Source: CAYLUN01 sp964386865 (GTDB lineage Bacteria; Verrucomicrobiota; Kiritimatiellia; RFP12; UBA1067). From it: DNA of 64,000 nt. The DNA lies in contig CAYLUN010000017.1 of NCBI GenBank assembly GCA_964386865.1, forward strand, positions 1-64,000, written 5' to 3'. Below are positions 32,428 to 39,512 of this stretch, in pieces. Below the pieces are notes generated by a model, which did no database searches, was not told where the DNA came from, and was given only the letters and a program-made list of their open reading frames with translations. Position 1 is the stretch's first letter. Every line of letters begins with the position of its first letter. A program made the translations under genes and the position numbers.

Positions 32428-33567
32428 TCACCCGAACCGCTGCCGCTTGAACCGCTCGAACTCCTCCAGCATGTCCGATGTAATAGAACTGGGCACCCGC
32501 TGCCGAGCCTCTTCGAAATCGGCCGGAGTCAGCACGGCCTCCGAATCGTCAGTGATCGCGCGGCCCAGCGCCAGGCGCTTCGCCGCATGCACGACCGCGG
32601 CCACGTCGCTTCCGGAGAAGCCCTCCAGCGATTCCGCCAGCGCGGCTGCATCCAAAGACGCGTCGCAGGCCGCATCCCCCAGATGCTTCCGGAAGATGCC
32701 CAGCCGCGCCTCGGCGTCCGGCGGGCCGATGTAGATCTTTTCGTCGAACCGCCCCGAGCGGAACACCGCTTCGTCGATCTCCCACGGCTTGTTGGTCGCG
32801 CCCAGTATCAGCAGCACGTTCTTCGAGTCGCGGAACCCGCCCACGTCCGCCAAGAACTGCGTCACCAGCCGGTTGTCGGCCCCGGAGGTGCCGTCGTCGC
32901 GCTTGGGCAGCAGCGCCTCGATCTCGTCCAAGAATAGCACGGCCATGGGCTGCTCCTGCGCCGCGCGGATCAGCCGGCTCAGGCGCTGCTCCGACTCGCC
33001 GTACCACTTAGACCTGAGCTGCGCGCCCGAGGCGTAGTAGAACGGGCACTCGAGCACGCCCGCGACCGCCTTGCCCAGCAGGGTCTTGCCCGTGCCGGGC
33101 GGGCCGTACACCAGCACGCCGCCGCCCGCGTTCAGGCCCAGCGACCGCGCCTTCTCGGGGCTCTTCATCGGATACACGACCATCTCGTGGATCACGCGCT
33201 TCGCGTCCGCCATGCCCGCGATGTCGTCGAAGTCCACGTCCGGCTTCTCCGCCACCAGCCACTCGTCGCCGTCGGCGGTTTCGACACTCGACTCCCGACC
33301 CGCGACGCCCGAGCCATCCCCAACTTTAGAACTCCCGCACTTCAGAACTCCAGAACTTCTCCCCCTTAGCTCCTCCGCCAGCGCCACCCAGCCCTCTGCG
33401 TCCCGCGCGTGCGCCTCCGCGACCGGGCCGGAGGTCCGCCCCGCCAGCGCGAAGCCGCATTCGGCCGCGCGCGCCGCCTCGGCCGCCGCCCGCGCGTAGT
33501 CGTGCGCCTTGACGAACTCCGCGCAGGCGTTCTCATGCCGCGTCTTGATGTCGCTCATCGACCGCAT
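32428..33567 (-). CDS. MIT-like plus AAA ATPase, Vps4/CdvC-like
   Basis: 379 residues from ATG 33567 (AAAGGA, spacing 8). Residues 1-70 are a helical, alanine-rich MIT-like domain (AHDYARAAAEAARAAECGFA). Residues 70-103 are a linker made by DNA repeats. Then one AAA module: DFDDIAGMADAKRVIHEMVV, Walker A GPPGTGKT (155-162), pore loop SKWYGESE (K187-W-Y-G), Walker B FLDEIE (D204, E205), sensor GATNKPW (N249) and arginine fingers in FRSGRF (R260, R263). The C-terminus DFEEARQRV and SSITSDMLEEFERFKRQRFG matches the closing helix of the meiotic AAA clade (Vps4, katanin, spastin), though the Vps4 beta domain is absent. It would disassemble or remodel polymers such as the Snf7-like proteins nearby. 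The domain reading is strong; the function is inferred. Confidence 0.85.
   Translation of the reverse strand: MRSMSDIKTRHENACAEFVKAHDYARAAAEAARAAECGFALAGRTSGPVAEAHARDAEGWVALAEELRGRSSGVLKCGSSKVGDGSGVAGRESSVETADGDEWLVAEKPDVDFDDIAGMADAKRVIHEMVVYPMKSPEKARSLGLNAGGGVLVYGPPGTGKTLLGKAVAGVLECPFYYASGAQLRSKWYGESEQRLSRLIRAAQEQPMAVLFLDEIEALLPKRDDGTSGADNRLVTQFLADVGGFRDSKNVLLILGATNKPWEIDEAVFRSGRFDEKIYIGPPDAEARLGIFRKHLGDAACDASLDAAALAESLEGFSGSDVAAVVHAAKRLALGRAITDDSEAVLTPADFEEARQRVPSSITSDMLEEFERFKRQRFG
33279..33360. repeat. 7-bp and 8-bp degenerate repeats encoding the MIT-AAA linker
   Basis: TCGACAC, TCGACTC, CCGACCC, GCGACGC and CCGAGCC (7-bp units) are followed by AACTCCCG, CACTTCAG and AACTCCAG (8-bp units). 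They encode a flexible Ser/Gly linker in the Vps4-like ATPase. Confidence 0.7.
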
Positions 33568-33583
33568 CTTGAAAATCCTTTCT

Positions 33584-33736
33584 TTAGCTGTTCAGGAGCA
33601 GGTCCCCGGCCGCCAAGCGCCGGCCCGCCGGGCCGGACCGGCCCGTACGCGTCGTGGGCGTGTCGCCCATGCTGTGGTCGTCTGGCGGCGGGTTCGCGCT
33701 GCCCAGCGTCTTTCGGTTGCCGATCAAGTTGTCCAT
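33584..33736 (-). CDS. Small protein (50 aa) upstream of the Vps4-like ATPase
   Basis: ATG 33736 is preceded by AAAGGAGCCCC, a very good ribosome-binding site that directly follows the stop of the ATPase gene at 33746. The product MDNLIGNRKTLGSANPPPDD continues with a Thr/Arg/Gly-rich section and ends AAGDLLLNS. It is soluble and probably disordered. It ends 16 bp before the Vps4-like start, so the two are very likely translated from one message. No family is recognised; an adaptor or MIT-binding peptide is conceivable. Confidence 0.6.
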   Translation of the reverse strand: MDNLIGNRKTLGSANPPPDDHSMGDTPTTRTGRSGPAGRRLAAGDLLLNS

Positions 33737-33745
33737 GGGGCTCCT

Positions 33746-34900
33746 TTAATTTTGCACTACACATTCGACGGCCGGAACAGCCTCGACGTTCTCGGCCAGC
33801 GGATAGCGGCGGGTGCCCGCGTATACGACCTCTCCGCGAGTGATCACCCCGTCGGCCAGCCCAGCCAGCAGCCCCGACGCGTCGGTGCGCCCCACCGACG
33901 CGCCGCACTTGAACTCGTAGCCGATCCGCTCGCGGCCGCGGTCGACGATCAGATCGATCTCGGCCCCGGCCTGCGTCCGGTAGAACCAGAACTGGCTCGC
34001 CGCGCCGTTCTGCATCTCACGGGCGATCACCTGTTCCACGAGCAGGCCTTCCCAACTGGCGCCGCGCCGGGGCGACTGCAGCAGCTCAAGCCCGCTGCGT
34101 ATCCCAAGCAGCGCGTGCAGCAGACCGCAATCGCGGATGTACAGCTTGGGCGACTTGACCAGCCGCTTACCTAGGTTGGCGTGCCAGGGCTGCAGACGGC
34201 GGACGAGGAAATGCCCTTCCAGAATGTCGAGATGGCTGCCGACCGTGTGATAGGTGACGCCGAGGGAGCGCCCCAGCTCGGACGCGTTGAGCAGCCCGCC
34301 ATGCACATGCGCCAACATGCCCAAGAACCGCCGCATCTCCTGCGGCGAGGTTTTGAGCCCGTAGCCGGCCAGGTCGCGCTGAACCAGCGACTGGACATAC
34401 TGCTCCAGCCAGCGCGCCCGCCGCTTCGCGTCAGACTGCAGGCAGACGTCGGGATACCCGCCCCGCAACCAGTACTCGTCCAGTCCGGATAGCTCTCCCG
34501 CCACCTCGGCGTACAGGAACGGTGTCAGCTCCACGACGCCCACCCGCCCGGCCAAGCTCTCGGAAACCTTCCGAACCAGGATCGGATTGACCGAGCCCAG
34601 CAGATAGAATCGGCCAGTCTTACTGCGCTCCTCGTCGATCACCGATCGCAGGACGGAGAAGAGGGCCGGCAACTCCTGCGCCTCGTCGAAAATCAGCGTG
34701 CCCGGCAGACGACTCAGCGCCAGCTCCGGGTCGCCGGCGAAAACGGCGTAATCCGACGGCCGCTCCAGGTCGAAGTACGTCCCTTTCAGAAACGCTTTCG
34801 CCAGCGTCGTCTTCCCGCACTGGCGCGGCCCGACGATCAGCACCGCCGGGAACTGCGCTGCCATTTCAGAGACAAGGCTTGCTATCCGCCGTTTAATCAT
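33746..34900 (-). CDS. AAA-type ATPase with DUF4143 domain, second copy
   Basis: 384 residues. Walker A GPRQCGKTTLAKAF (about 24-37), Walker B TLIFDEAQEL, FYLLGSVNP, VSESLAGRVGVVELTPFLYA and an HTH-like SELGRSLGVTYHTVGSHLDI. The C-terminal restriction-like fold has AEIDLIVDRGRERIGYEFKC. It is clearly related in layout to the protein at 26599-27789 but divergent, so this is not a recent duplication. It is inserted between the Snf7-like gene and the Vps4-like gene. The -10 box ends six bases before the ATG, pointing to leaderless expression. Confidence 0.9.
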   Translation of the reverse strand: MIKRRIASLVSEMAAQFPAVLIVGPRQCGKTTLAKAFLKGTYFDLERPSDYAVFAGDPELALSRLPGTLIFDEAQELPALFSVLRSVIDEERSKTGRFYLLGSVNPILVRKVSESLAGRVGVVELTPFLYAEVAGELSGLDEYWLRGGYPDVCLQSDAKRRARWLEQYVQSLVQRDLAGYGLKTSPQEMRRFLGMLAHVHGGLLNASELGRSLGVTYHTVGSHLDILEGHFLVRRLQPWHANLGKRLVKSPKLYIRDCGLLHALLGIRSGLELLQSPRRGASWEGLLVEQVIAREMQNGAASQFWFYRTQAGAEIDLIVDRGRERIGYEFKCGASVGRTDASGLLAGLADGVITRGEVVYAGTRRYPLAENVEAVPAVECVVQN

Positions 34901-34906
34901 GATTGT

Positions 34907-34935
34907 AAATTAGCATTACCGTCTCTAATTAACAA
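34907..34935 (-). promoter_or_regulatory. Candidate leaderless promoter of second DUF4143 ATPase
   Basis: TTGTTA (34935-34930), 17-base spacer, TAATTT (34912-34907), six bases to ATG 34900. The surrounding 40 bases are AT-rich, unlike the neighbourhood. Confidence 0.55.
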
Positions 34936-34970
34936 GTCAAAAGTGGCAGGGCAACCTGCCCGTACCCCGG

Positions 34971-35150
34971 TGGAGGGCGAACGTCCCCGTGAGCCGCCGG
35001 TCCGCACGTTGTACCGGCTTCAGCCGGCCACGATTCCCAGCTCTTCCCTGTACACGCCCGCGGGCTCGGAGAGTCCCGCGCCACATTGTCCTGCGGCTCG
35101 TGAGGACACTCGCCCTCCAGGGGCGGGCGGACACGGAGGCCCGCCCCTGG
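34971..35150. repeat. Interspersed inverted-repeat element
   Basis: TGGAGGGCGAACGTCCCCGT (from 34971) is nearly the inverse complement of the right end around 35094-35119 (CGGCTCGTGAGGACACTCGC). The inside is GC-rich, with a further hairpin GGGGCGGGC/GCCCGCCCC at 35120-35147. It has the structure of a small non-coding mobile repeat. Partial relatives lie at 22500 and possibly 45890. Confidence 0.55.
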
Positions 35151-35176
35151 CCCCTGTATCCTGCGGCGGGCTTCCC

Positions 35177-35806
35177 TCACTTCCCTCCGAGCAGCTCGCG
35201 CACCTTCTCCTGGCCGCCGCCGATGCGGCGCTCCATCTCCGAGGCCGTTTTCGCGCTGCCGCCGGAAATGTCGGCGGACACCTCCTGCTCCAGCGACTTC
35301 GACAGCTCCTCCAGCGACGGGATGTGGTCCTGCAGGTTGCCGGTCGCGCCCTCCATCTCCTTGTCGTAGAGCGAGGCCCAGAAGCGGTCGGCGTCCTGCT
35401 GCTCGCCGAGCAGCTCGCCGGCGGTGTCGAAGACGTCCTCGACCAGTTCGGGGTTAATGTCCGTGACCTTGTTGACCGCGGCCAGCGCGGTGGCGAACTC
35501 GGCGTCGGTGCCGGCGGTCTCCATCTTCATCAGGTACTGCTCGAAGACCCAGCGCTTCTGCTCGAGCTTGGTCACCAGCACCTGCGCAGCGCGGTAGCTG
35601 GTCAGCGCCCGCTGCGCCGCGGCCTTCTTCCCCTCCTTGAGCGCGTCGCGGGCTTTCAGCCAGTCCGCCTCCGCGTCCTTCTCCATGCGCTTCGCGCGAT
35701 CCTTCACGTCCTGGATCGCGTTCTCCGCCTGCCGATACGCGCGCCGGCGGTCCTTGCGCACCGCGCGCTCTTTTTCCTTCTTCGTCTTGATGAATAGAAA
35801 TGCCAT
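35177..35806 (-). CDS. Snf7/ESCRT-III-like basic coiled-coil protein
   Basis: 209 residues from ATG 35806; the AGGAG ribosome-binding site is part of a 7-bp repeat array. MAFLFIKTKKEKERAVRKDR is a very basic first helix, and long helices follow: EADWLKARDALKEGKKAAAQ, RALTSYRAAQVLVTKLEQKR and YLMKMETAGTDAEFATALAA. Then come acidic helices (ELVEDVFDTAGELLGEQQDA) and a C-terminal helix SEMERRIGGGQEKVRELLG. The order basic hairpin, middle helix, acidic regulatory helices is that of ESCRT-III proteins such as CHMP2. MERRI loosely recalls the LxxRL core of MIT-interacting motifs. Neighbours are Vps4-like, SPFH and FHA genes. A PspA/Vipp1-type assignment is the main alternative. Confidence 0.7.
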   Translation of the reverse strand: MAFLFIKTKKEKERAVRKDRRRAYRQAENAIQDVKDRAKRMEKDAEADWLKARDALKEGKKAAAQRALTSYRAAQVLVTKLEQKRWVFEQYLMKMETAGTDAEFATALAAVNKVTDINPELVEDVFDTAGELLGEQQDADRFWASLYDKEMEGATGNLQDHIPSLEELSKSLEQEVSADISGGSAKTASEMERRIGGGQEKVRELLGGK

Positions 35807-35880
35807 ATCTGACTCCTGACTTCTGATCTCCGACCTCTGATCTCCGACCTCTGATCTCCGTCCTCTGACCTCCGGCCTCC
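35806..35880. repeat. 7-bp degenerate tandem repeat array supplying a ribosome-binding site
   Basis: About ten units (TCTGACT, CCTGACT, TCTGATC, TCCGACC, TCTGATC and so on) fill the gap between the FHA-like and Snf7-like genes. On the minus strand the last units read AGGAGTCAGAT directly before the ATG. Confidence 0.85.
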
Positions 35881-35886
35881 GCCGTT

Positions 35887-37491
35887 TCACAGCCCGTACT
35901 GCGCAAACGCCCGCACATCGATCGTCTTGCCGCCGAGGGTCACCGGCGAGCCCGGCGTCAGCCAGCCAGACGAGCCGCCGGAGCGCCACGAGAAAGCCCC
36001 TTGCTCATAGCAGATCACCGCGCCCGAGCAGCCGGGGATCACCTCGCCGAGATCGAGGCAGGCCCACAGGAGCGCGTAGCATTCCGGCACGCTGTCCGTC
36101 CTGCGCAGCACGACAGCCGGAACGCGCCCGCGGTGGCAGCTGTGTTCGCCGCGCCCGACGCAGGCCGCGCAGTGCGACGCGTCAAAGAAGCAGCCGTGAG
36201 CCGTCAGGCCGAAGTCGTGCGCCGCCGCCGTGCCTGCAAGCCCGAGCGACGCCCGTCTCGGAAAGGTGTCGACCGGGAAGCGCGTCGCGCCGTGGACCTC
36301 ATGGCCCTGCCAGAAGGTTCCGCACGAGGAGGGCTTTCTCCTGCCGCACTCATCTGTCGTGCCGTCGTGGATCACGCAGTCGCCGCCCTCCAGCTCGATC
36401 ATGCAGTGGAACTTGCTGATCCGCTCGCCCGTCATTCCCGGCTCTTTCCCTGCGCCGCCGAACAGGCGCGTGACAACGCCGTTCTCGCGGTTGCGGCCCA
36501 AGGTCAGGCGGTGTCCGGCAAGCAGATGCACGAGCCTGCCCCCGTCGCTCAGGGTCAGCCGGCTGGCCTGGCTCCCGGCAGGCGGCGCCGAGAGCCTCGG
36601 CGTAACCGGGACACACTCTTCCTCGAGCAGGGAGACCATGCGGTACGCCCGCTGGTCGGTCTTCAAGAGATTCAGCAGTTCCGTCAGGGAGTGGGCGGCC
36701 CCGTTATGGGCGAACGTGCCCACCACATCCGCCGCATTCTGGGACAGATGCACATCGGCCGCGTGCCCGGTCCTAATGTCGTTGGTGATGTTGAAAACGA
36801 TGTTTTCCGCGACCTGCCTGACCGAGCTTTCGGCCGGATAAACATACAGCTCGGTGTTGGCGGCGCACTTGACCGCGCACCGGTCGTTCTTGAAGCGCAG
36901 GCTGAGCCCGACCGCATAAGCCCCCTGCTTCAGCGGGGGGATTGTCACGCTGAACTCGCCCGGCTTGAAGATCTTCGGCTTTTGCCAGGTCACCGGATGG
37001 ATCTCCACCCCGGCGACGCCGCGCAGGAACAGCTCCAGGCGGACGTCTTGGATGCTCGCTTCGAGCGAGGTCAGCCGCACGCGGAACAGGCCGTAGGTCT
37101 CGGCAATGCCGAACACCAGAGAGTCCGTTTCAAGCCGCAGCCACGGGCTCTCGTCGGAGCCCTCCGAGCCGCCCTCAGCCGGCGCGGCCGCCCGCCGGTC
37201 GCCGGAGGCGAAGCCGTCCTTCTCGCGGCCGAGCGGCGCGGGGCAAGCGGGGTCTAGGACGATCACGCGCGCCGGCCGCTCGGCCTGCGCGTGCATGATG
37301 ACGCGCACGCCCTCCTGCGGCGCAGGCTCCGGCTCCGGCGCCACCGGACACGGCGGCACAGCAGGGGCTTTGGTCGCACAGGTCGAGGTGGAGGGCTTTT
37401 CCGCTCCGGCCTCCTGCGGAGTCCCGCACGCATTGCAGAAGGCTCCCGCATCGGTCAGCTTGCCACATGCTAAACAGGTCACCCGTGCCAT
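35887..37491 (-). CDS. Zinc-ribbon protein with FHA-like domain
   Basis: 534 residues, ATG 37491 after AAAGGACTT. The N-terminal zinc ribbon is MARVTCLACGKLTDAGAFCN with CGTPQ. A Pro/Glu-rich linker follows, then a beta-sandwich region (VFGIAETYGLFRVRLTSLEA, EFSVTIPPLKQGAYAVGLSL). An FHA-like part near 330-400 contains RLTLGRNRENGVVTRLF, ISKFHCMIELEGGDCVIHDG and SSCGTFWQG, matching the GR, S/H, and DxS/GT landmarks of FHA phosphothreonine binders. The C-terminal third is Cys/His-rich (FDASHCAACVGRGEHSC). It could read phosphorylation by the kinases of this locus. Confidence 0.75.
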   Translation of the reverse strand: MARVTCLACGKLTDAGAFCNACGTPQEAGAEKPSTSTCATKAPAVPPCPVAPEPEPAPQEGVRVIMHAQAERPARVIVLDPACPAPLGREKDGFASGDRRAAAPAEGGSEGSDESPWLRLETDSLVFGIAETYGLFRVRLTSLEASIQDVRLELFLRGVAGVEIHPVTWQKPKIFKPGEFSVTIPPLKQGAYAVGLSLRFKNDRCAVKCAANTELYVYPAESSVRQVAENIVFNITNDIRTGHAADVHLSQNAADVVGTFAHNGAAHSLTELLNLLKTDQRAYRMVSLLEEECVPVTPRLSAPPAGSQASRLTLSDGGRLVHLLAGHRLTLGRNRENGVVTRLFGGAGKEPGMTGERISKFHCMIELEGGDCVIHDGTTDECGRRKPSSCGTFWQGHEVHGATRFPVDTFPRRASLGLAGTAAAHDFGLTAHGCFFDASHCAACVGRGEHSCHRGRVPAVVLRRTDSVPECYALLWACLDLGEVIPGCSGAVICYEQGAFSWRSGGSSGWLTPGSPVTLGGKTIDVRAFAQYGL

Positions 37492-37511
37492 GGTTTAAGT
37501 CCTTTAGGGAG

Positions 37512-37718
37512 TCAGAAATCGGCCGTCAGAATAGTAACCACGGAGTACGCGAACCGAAGAGCCAACGCCCCTTTGACCCGTTCGCCCGCCAGCTCTTCGT
37601 GGCCCTCCCCCGCCTGCGAGCGAAACGGCCCTGAACCTGCGGACGCCCTCGCCCCATCAGGGCGGGCCTGTAAGCGCCGCCCTTCCGTAGCCCGCCGTTG
37701 CTGGTCGCACCTGTCCAT
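37512..37718 (-). CDS. Possible small protein (68 aa)
   Basis: ATG 37718 with GGAG seven bases upstream. The product MDRCDQQRRATEGRRLQARP is Arg/Gly/Ala-rich and ends LRFAYSVVTILTADF. It fits exactly between the SPFH gene stop (12 bp) and the FHA-like gene start (20 bp), as another co-transcribed small gene would. The composition is close to that of random GC-rich frames, so this is tentative. Confidence 0.35.
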   Translation of the reverse strand: MDRCDQQRRATEGRRLQARPDGARASAGSGPFRSQAGEGHEELAGERVKGALALRFAYSVVTILTADF

Positions 37719-37729
37719 TCGCCGGCTCC

Positions 37730-39400
37730 TCAATGCACGATCGTTTGCGGCTGGGGCGCCTGCCGCTTGGCCGCCTCCACCGCCGGCTCGAGCATGGTCT
37801 TCGTGATCCGCTCTTGGCGGTCGTTCGCGTCGGCGTACAGCCGCTTCATCTCGGCCAGCAGCGTCTCCGCGTTTTGCCGCGTGCGGTCGCACATCCGCGA
37901 CAGCGCCTCGGCCGCAGCCGGGCTGTTCTGAGCCGCCTCAGCCAGGATCTGCTCGGGCGACATCTTGATGTTTCGCTCCACCATCAACCGCTCGAGCAAC
38001 TGCCGGCGCACGGCAGGATCCTCCACATCCGCCAGCAGCTGCTCCGTGGTCATGCCCGCGCGCCGCGTGGCGTCGGCGGCCTTGCGAACCGCTTCCACCT
38101 CGTCCTTCTTGGCACGAATGCCGACCGCCCACTCCGCCTCCAGCTTCTCCTGCTGGAACGTCTCGTTCCGTGCCTTGGCCTGCGCGTTGGCCTGCCGAAC
38201 CACGAGCTCGAGATTGTAGTCGTCCCATTTGACCCGAACGCCGATCTCGTGCTCGGCCTTCTCATTCACGACATCGTGCTGGTGCCGCAGCTCATCCAGC
38301 TCGTTCAGATGCGCGTATCCGCGCAACAAGACCGCCCGCTCCTGCTCGCGCTGGGCGTGCGCAATGCCGTACTCATGAGCCGTCAGCTCCTCATACTCCA
38401 GCAGGTCGCTCTTATCCTTGATCTGCGACATCGCCTCCTTATTCAGGAGCGCGCGGATCGCGGCCGAATACTCCAGCTCGCGCCGCTTGATGTCCACGTC
38501 GCCGAGGCGTTCCGCATACTTCTCGTAGGCTTCGCCCGTAAACTCAGCCGAGGAGACGCGGACGACCGTCAAGCCGTACCGGCCGACATCCTCGGCGATC
38601 ATGCGGGCCATCGTCTCCTGCAGCCGCATCCGGCGCTCGGGGTCGCGCACGAGGTCGTCCAGCGTGGAGGTCACGCACATCGCGTCAACCGCCGCCCGGA
38701 TCACCCCCTGCAGCGTCTCCGAAAGGTCCTTGTACGCCAGGTTGCGCCGATCCTTGAGCCCATTCTCCAGCAAGGCCAGCGCGGCGGCCTTGTCGTTGCC
38801 GAAGCGCAGGAGCACTTCGCCGTAGAACTCGATCGGGTGGTGCTCCGACGTGCGCAGCCCCTCCACGCGCAGAGGCAGCGCCAAGTCGCCGACGTCAACC
38901 ATCACCGCTGACCGCGGCGGCGGGTTGCCGAACCAGTTGATCCGGCGCGCCAAGCTGTCCGGATTGTGCCGGCCGCTCTCGAGGATGCCGTGGATGTGGC
39001 CGCCGTCCATCACAACGGCAACCGTGCCCTCCTGCACCTGCAAATCGTCCTGCAGGAGGCGCTTGATGTCGCCGATCTCGAACCGCTGCGCGAAAAGGCC
39101 CACGTCCTTGCGCCAGATGCCGCCAGCCATGACCGCGCGGTCCTCCGGGTAGAGAGGCGTGTTGCAGTGCGAGCAGAACTGCGCGTCGTTCCCGATCCAC
39201 CGCTTGCAGGAGGGGCATTTCCACCACCCCCCCGGCGCGGGCGAGCCACAGACGTTGCAAAAACGCGCGGTCTTGCGCACGGAGTTGCCGCAGCGCGGCC
39301 ACTTCGCCTCCTGTTTCGCCTGCGCCAGGGCTGCGCCGCCCAACGCCCGCCCCGTCTGGGGGTCGATCAACGCGTCACACCGATCATGGAATATGCCCAT
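37730..39400 (-). CDS. SPFH (flotillin/prohibitin-like) protein with N-terminal zinc ribbons
   Basis: 556 residues, ATG 39400 after GAGGTGGACG. Residues 34-82 have two zinc ribbons (CGNSVRKTARFCNVCG, CPSCKRWIGNDAQFCSHC). The SPFH region (about 110-300) includes VQEGTVAVVMDGGHIHGILE, DLVRDPERRMRLQETMARMI and YGLTVVRVSSAEFTGEAYEK. A long coiled coil follows (about 310-480), with QAKARNETFQQEKLEAEWAV. There is no obvious transmembrane segment; bacterial proteins of this YdjI/virion-core-like type attach to membranes peripherally. In other bacteria SPFH proteins of this type work with PspA-family ESCRT-III homologues, which matches the Snf7-like neighbour. Confidence 0.85.
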   Translation of the reverse strand: MGIFHDRCDALIDPQTGRALGGAALAQAKQEAKWPRCGNSVRKTARFCNVCGSPAPGGWWKCPSCKRWIGNDAQFCSHCNTPLYPEDRAVMAGGIWRKDVGLFAQRFEIGDIKRLLQDDLQVQEGTVAVVMDGGHIHGILESGRHNPDSLARRINWFGNPPPRSAVMVDVGDLALPLRVEGLRTSEHHPIEFYGEVLLRFGNDKAAALALLENGLKDRRNLAYKDLSETLQGVIRAAVDAMCVTSTLDDLVRDPERRMRLQETMARMIAEDVGRYGLTVVRVSSAEFTGEAYEKYAERLGDVDIKRRELEYSAAIRALLNKEAMSQIKDKSDLLEYEELTAHEYGIAHAQREQERAVLLRGYAHLNELDELRHQHDVVNEKAEHEIGVRVKWDDYNLELVVRQANAQAKARNETFQQEKLEAEWAVGIRAKKDEVEAVRKAADATRRAGMTTEQLLADVEDPAVRRQLLERLMVERNIKMSPEQILAEAAQNSPAAAEALSRMCDRTRQNAETLLAEMKRLYADANDRQERITKTMLEPAVEAAKRQAPQPQTIVH

Positions 39401-39512
39401 CGTCCACCTCGCTTGTTGTCGATTTAAGCTTGCTACAGAATACCTTACCCTATCCCTTTATGCACGTACAAACATATACACGTTGCACGCGCAAGGATCA
39501 CCCACATTCCGA

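Noticed and set aside
35177..35250. MIT-interacting motif at the Snf7-like C-terminus
   Set aside because: MERRI fits only the LxxRL core; the flanking acidic residue and the following Leu are missing, so it is not claimed as a feature.
35177..35989. Longer start (270 aa) for the Snf7-like protein
   Set aside because: The additional N-terminus is translated 7-bp repeat (Arg/Ser/Glu heptads). ATG 35806 has the proper ribosome-binding site and a family-like start.
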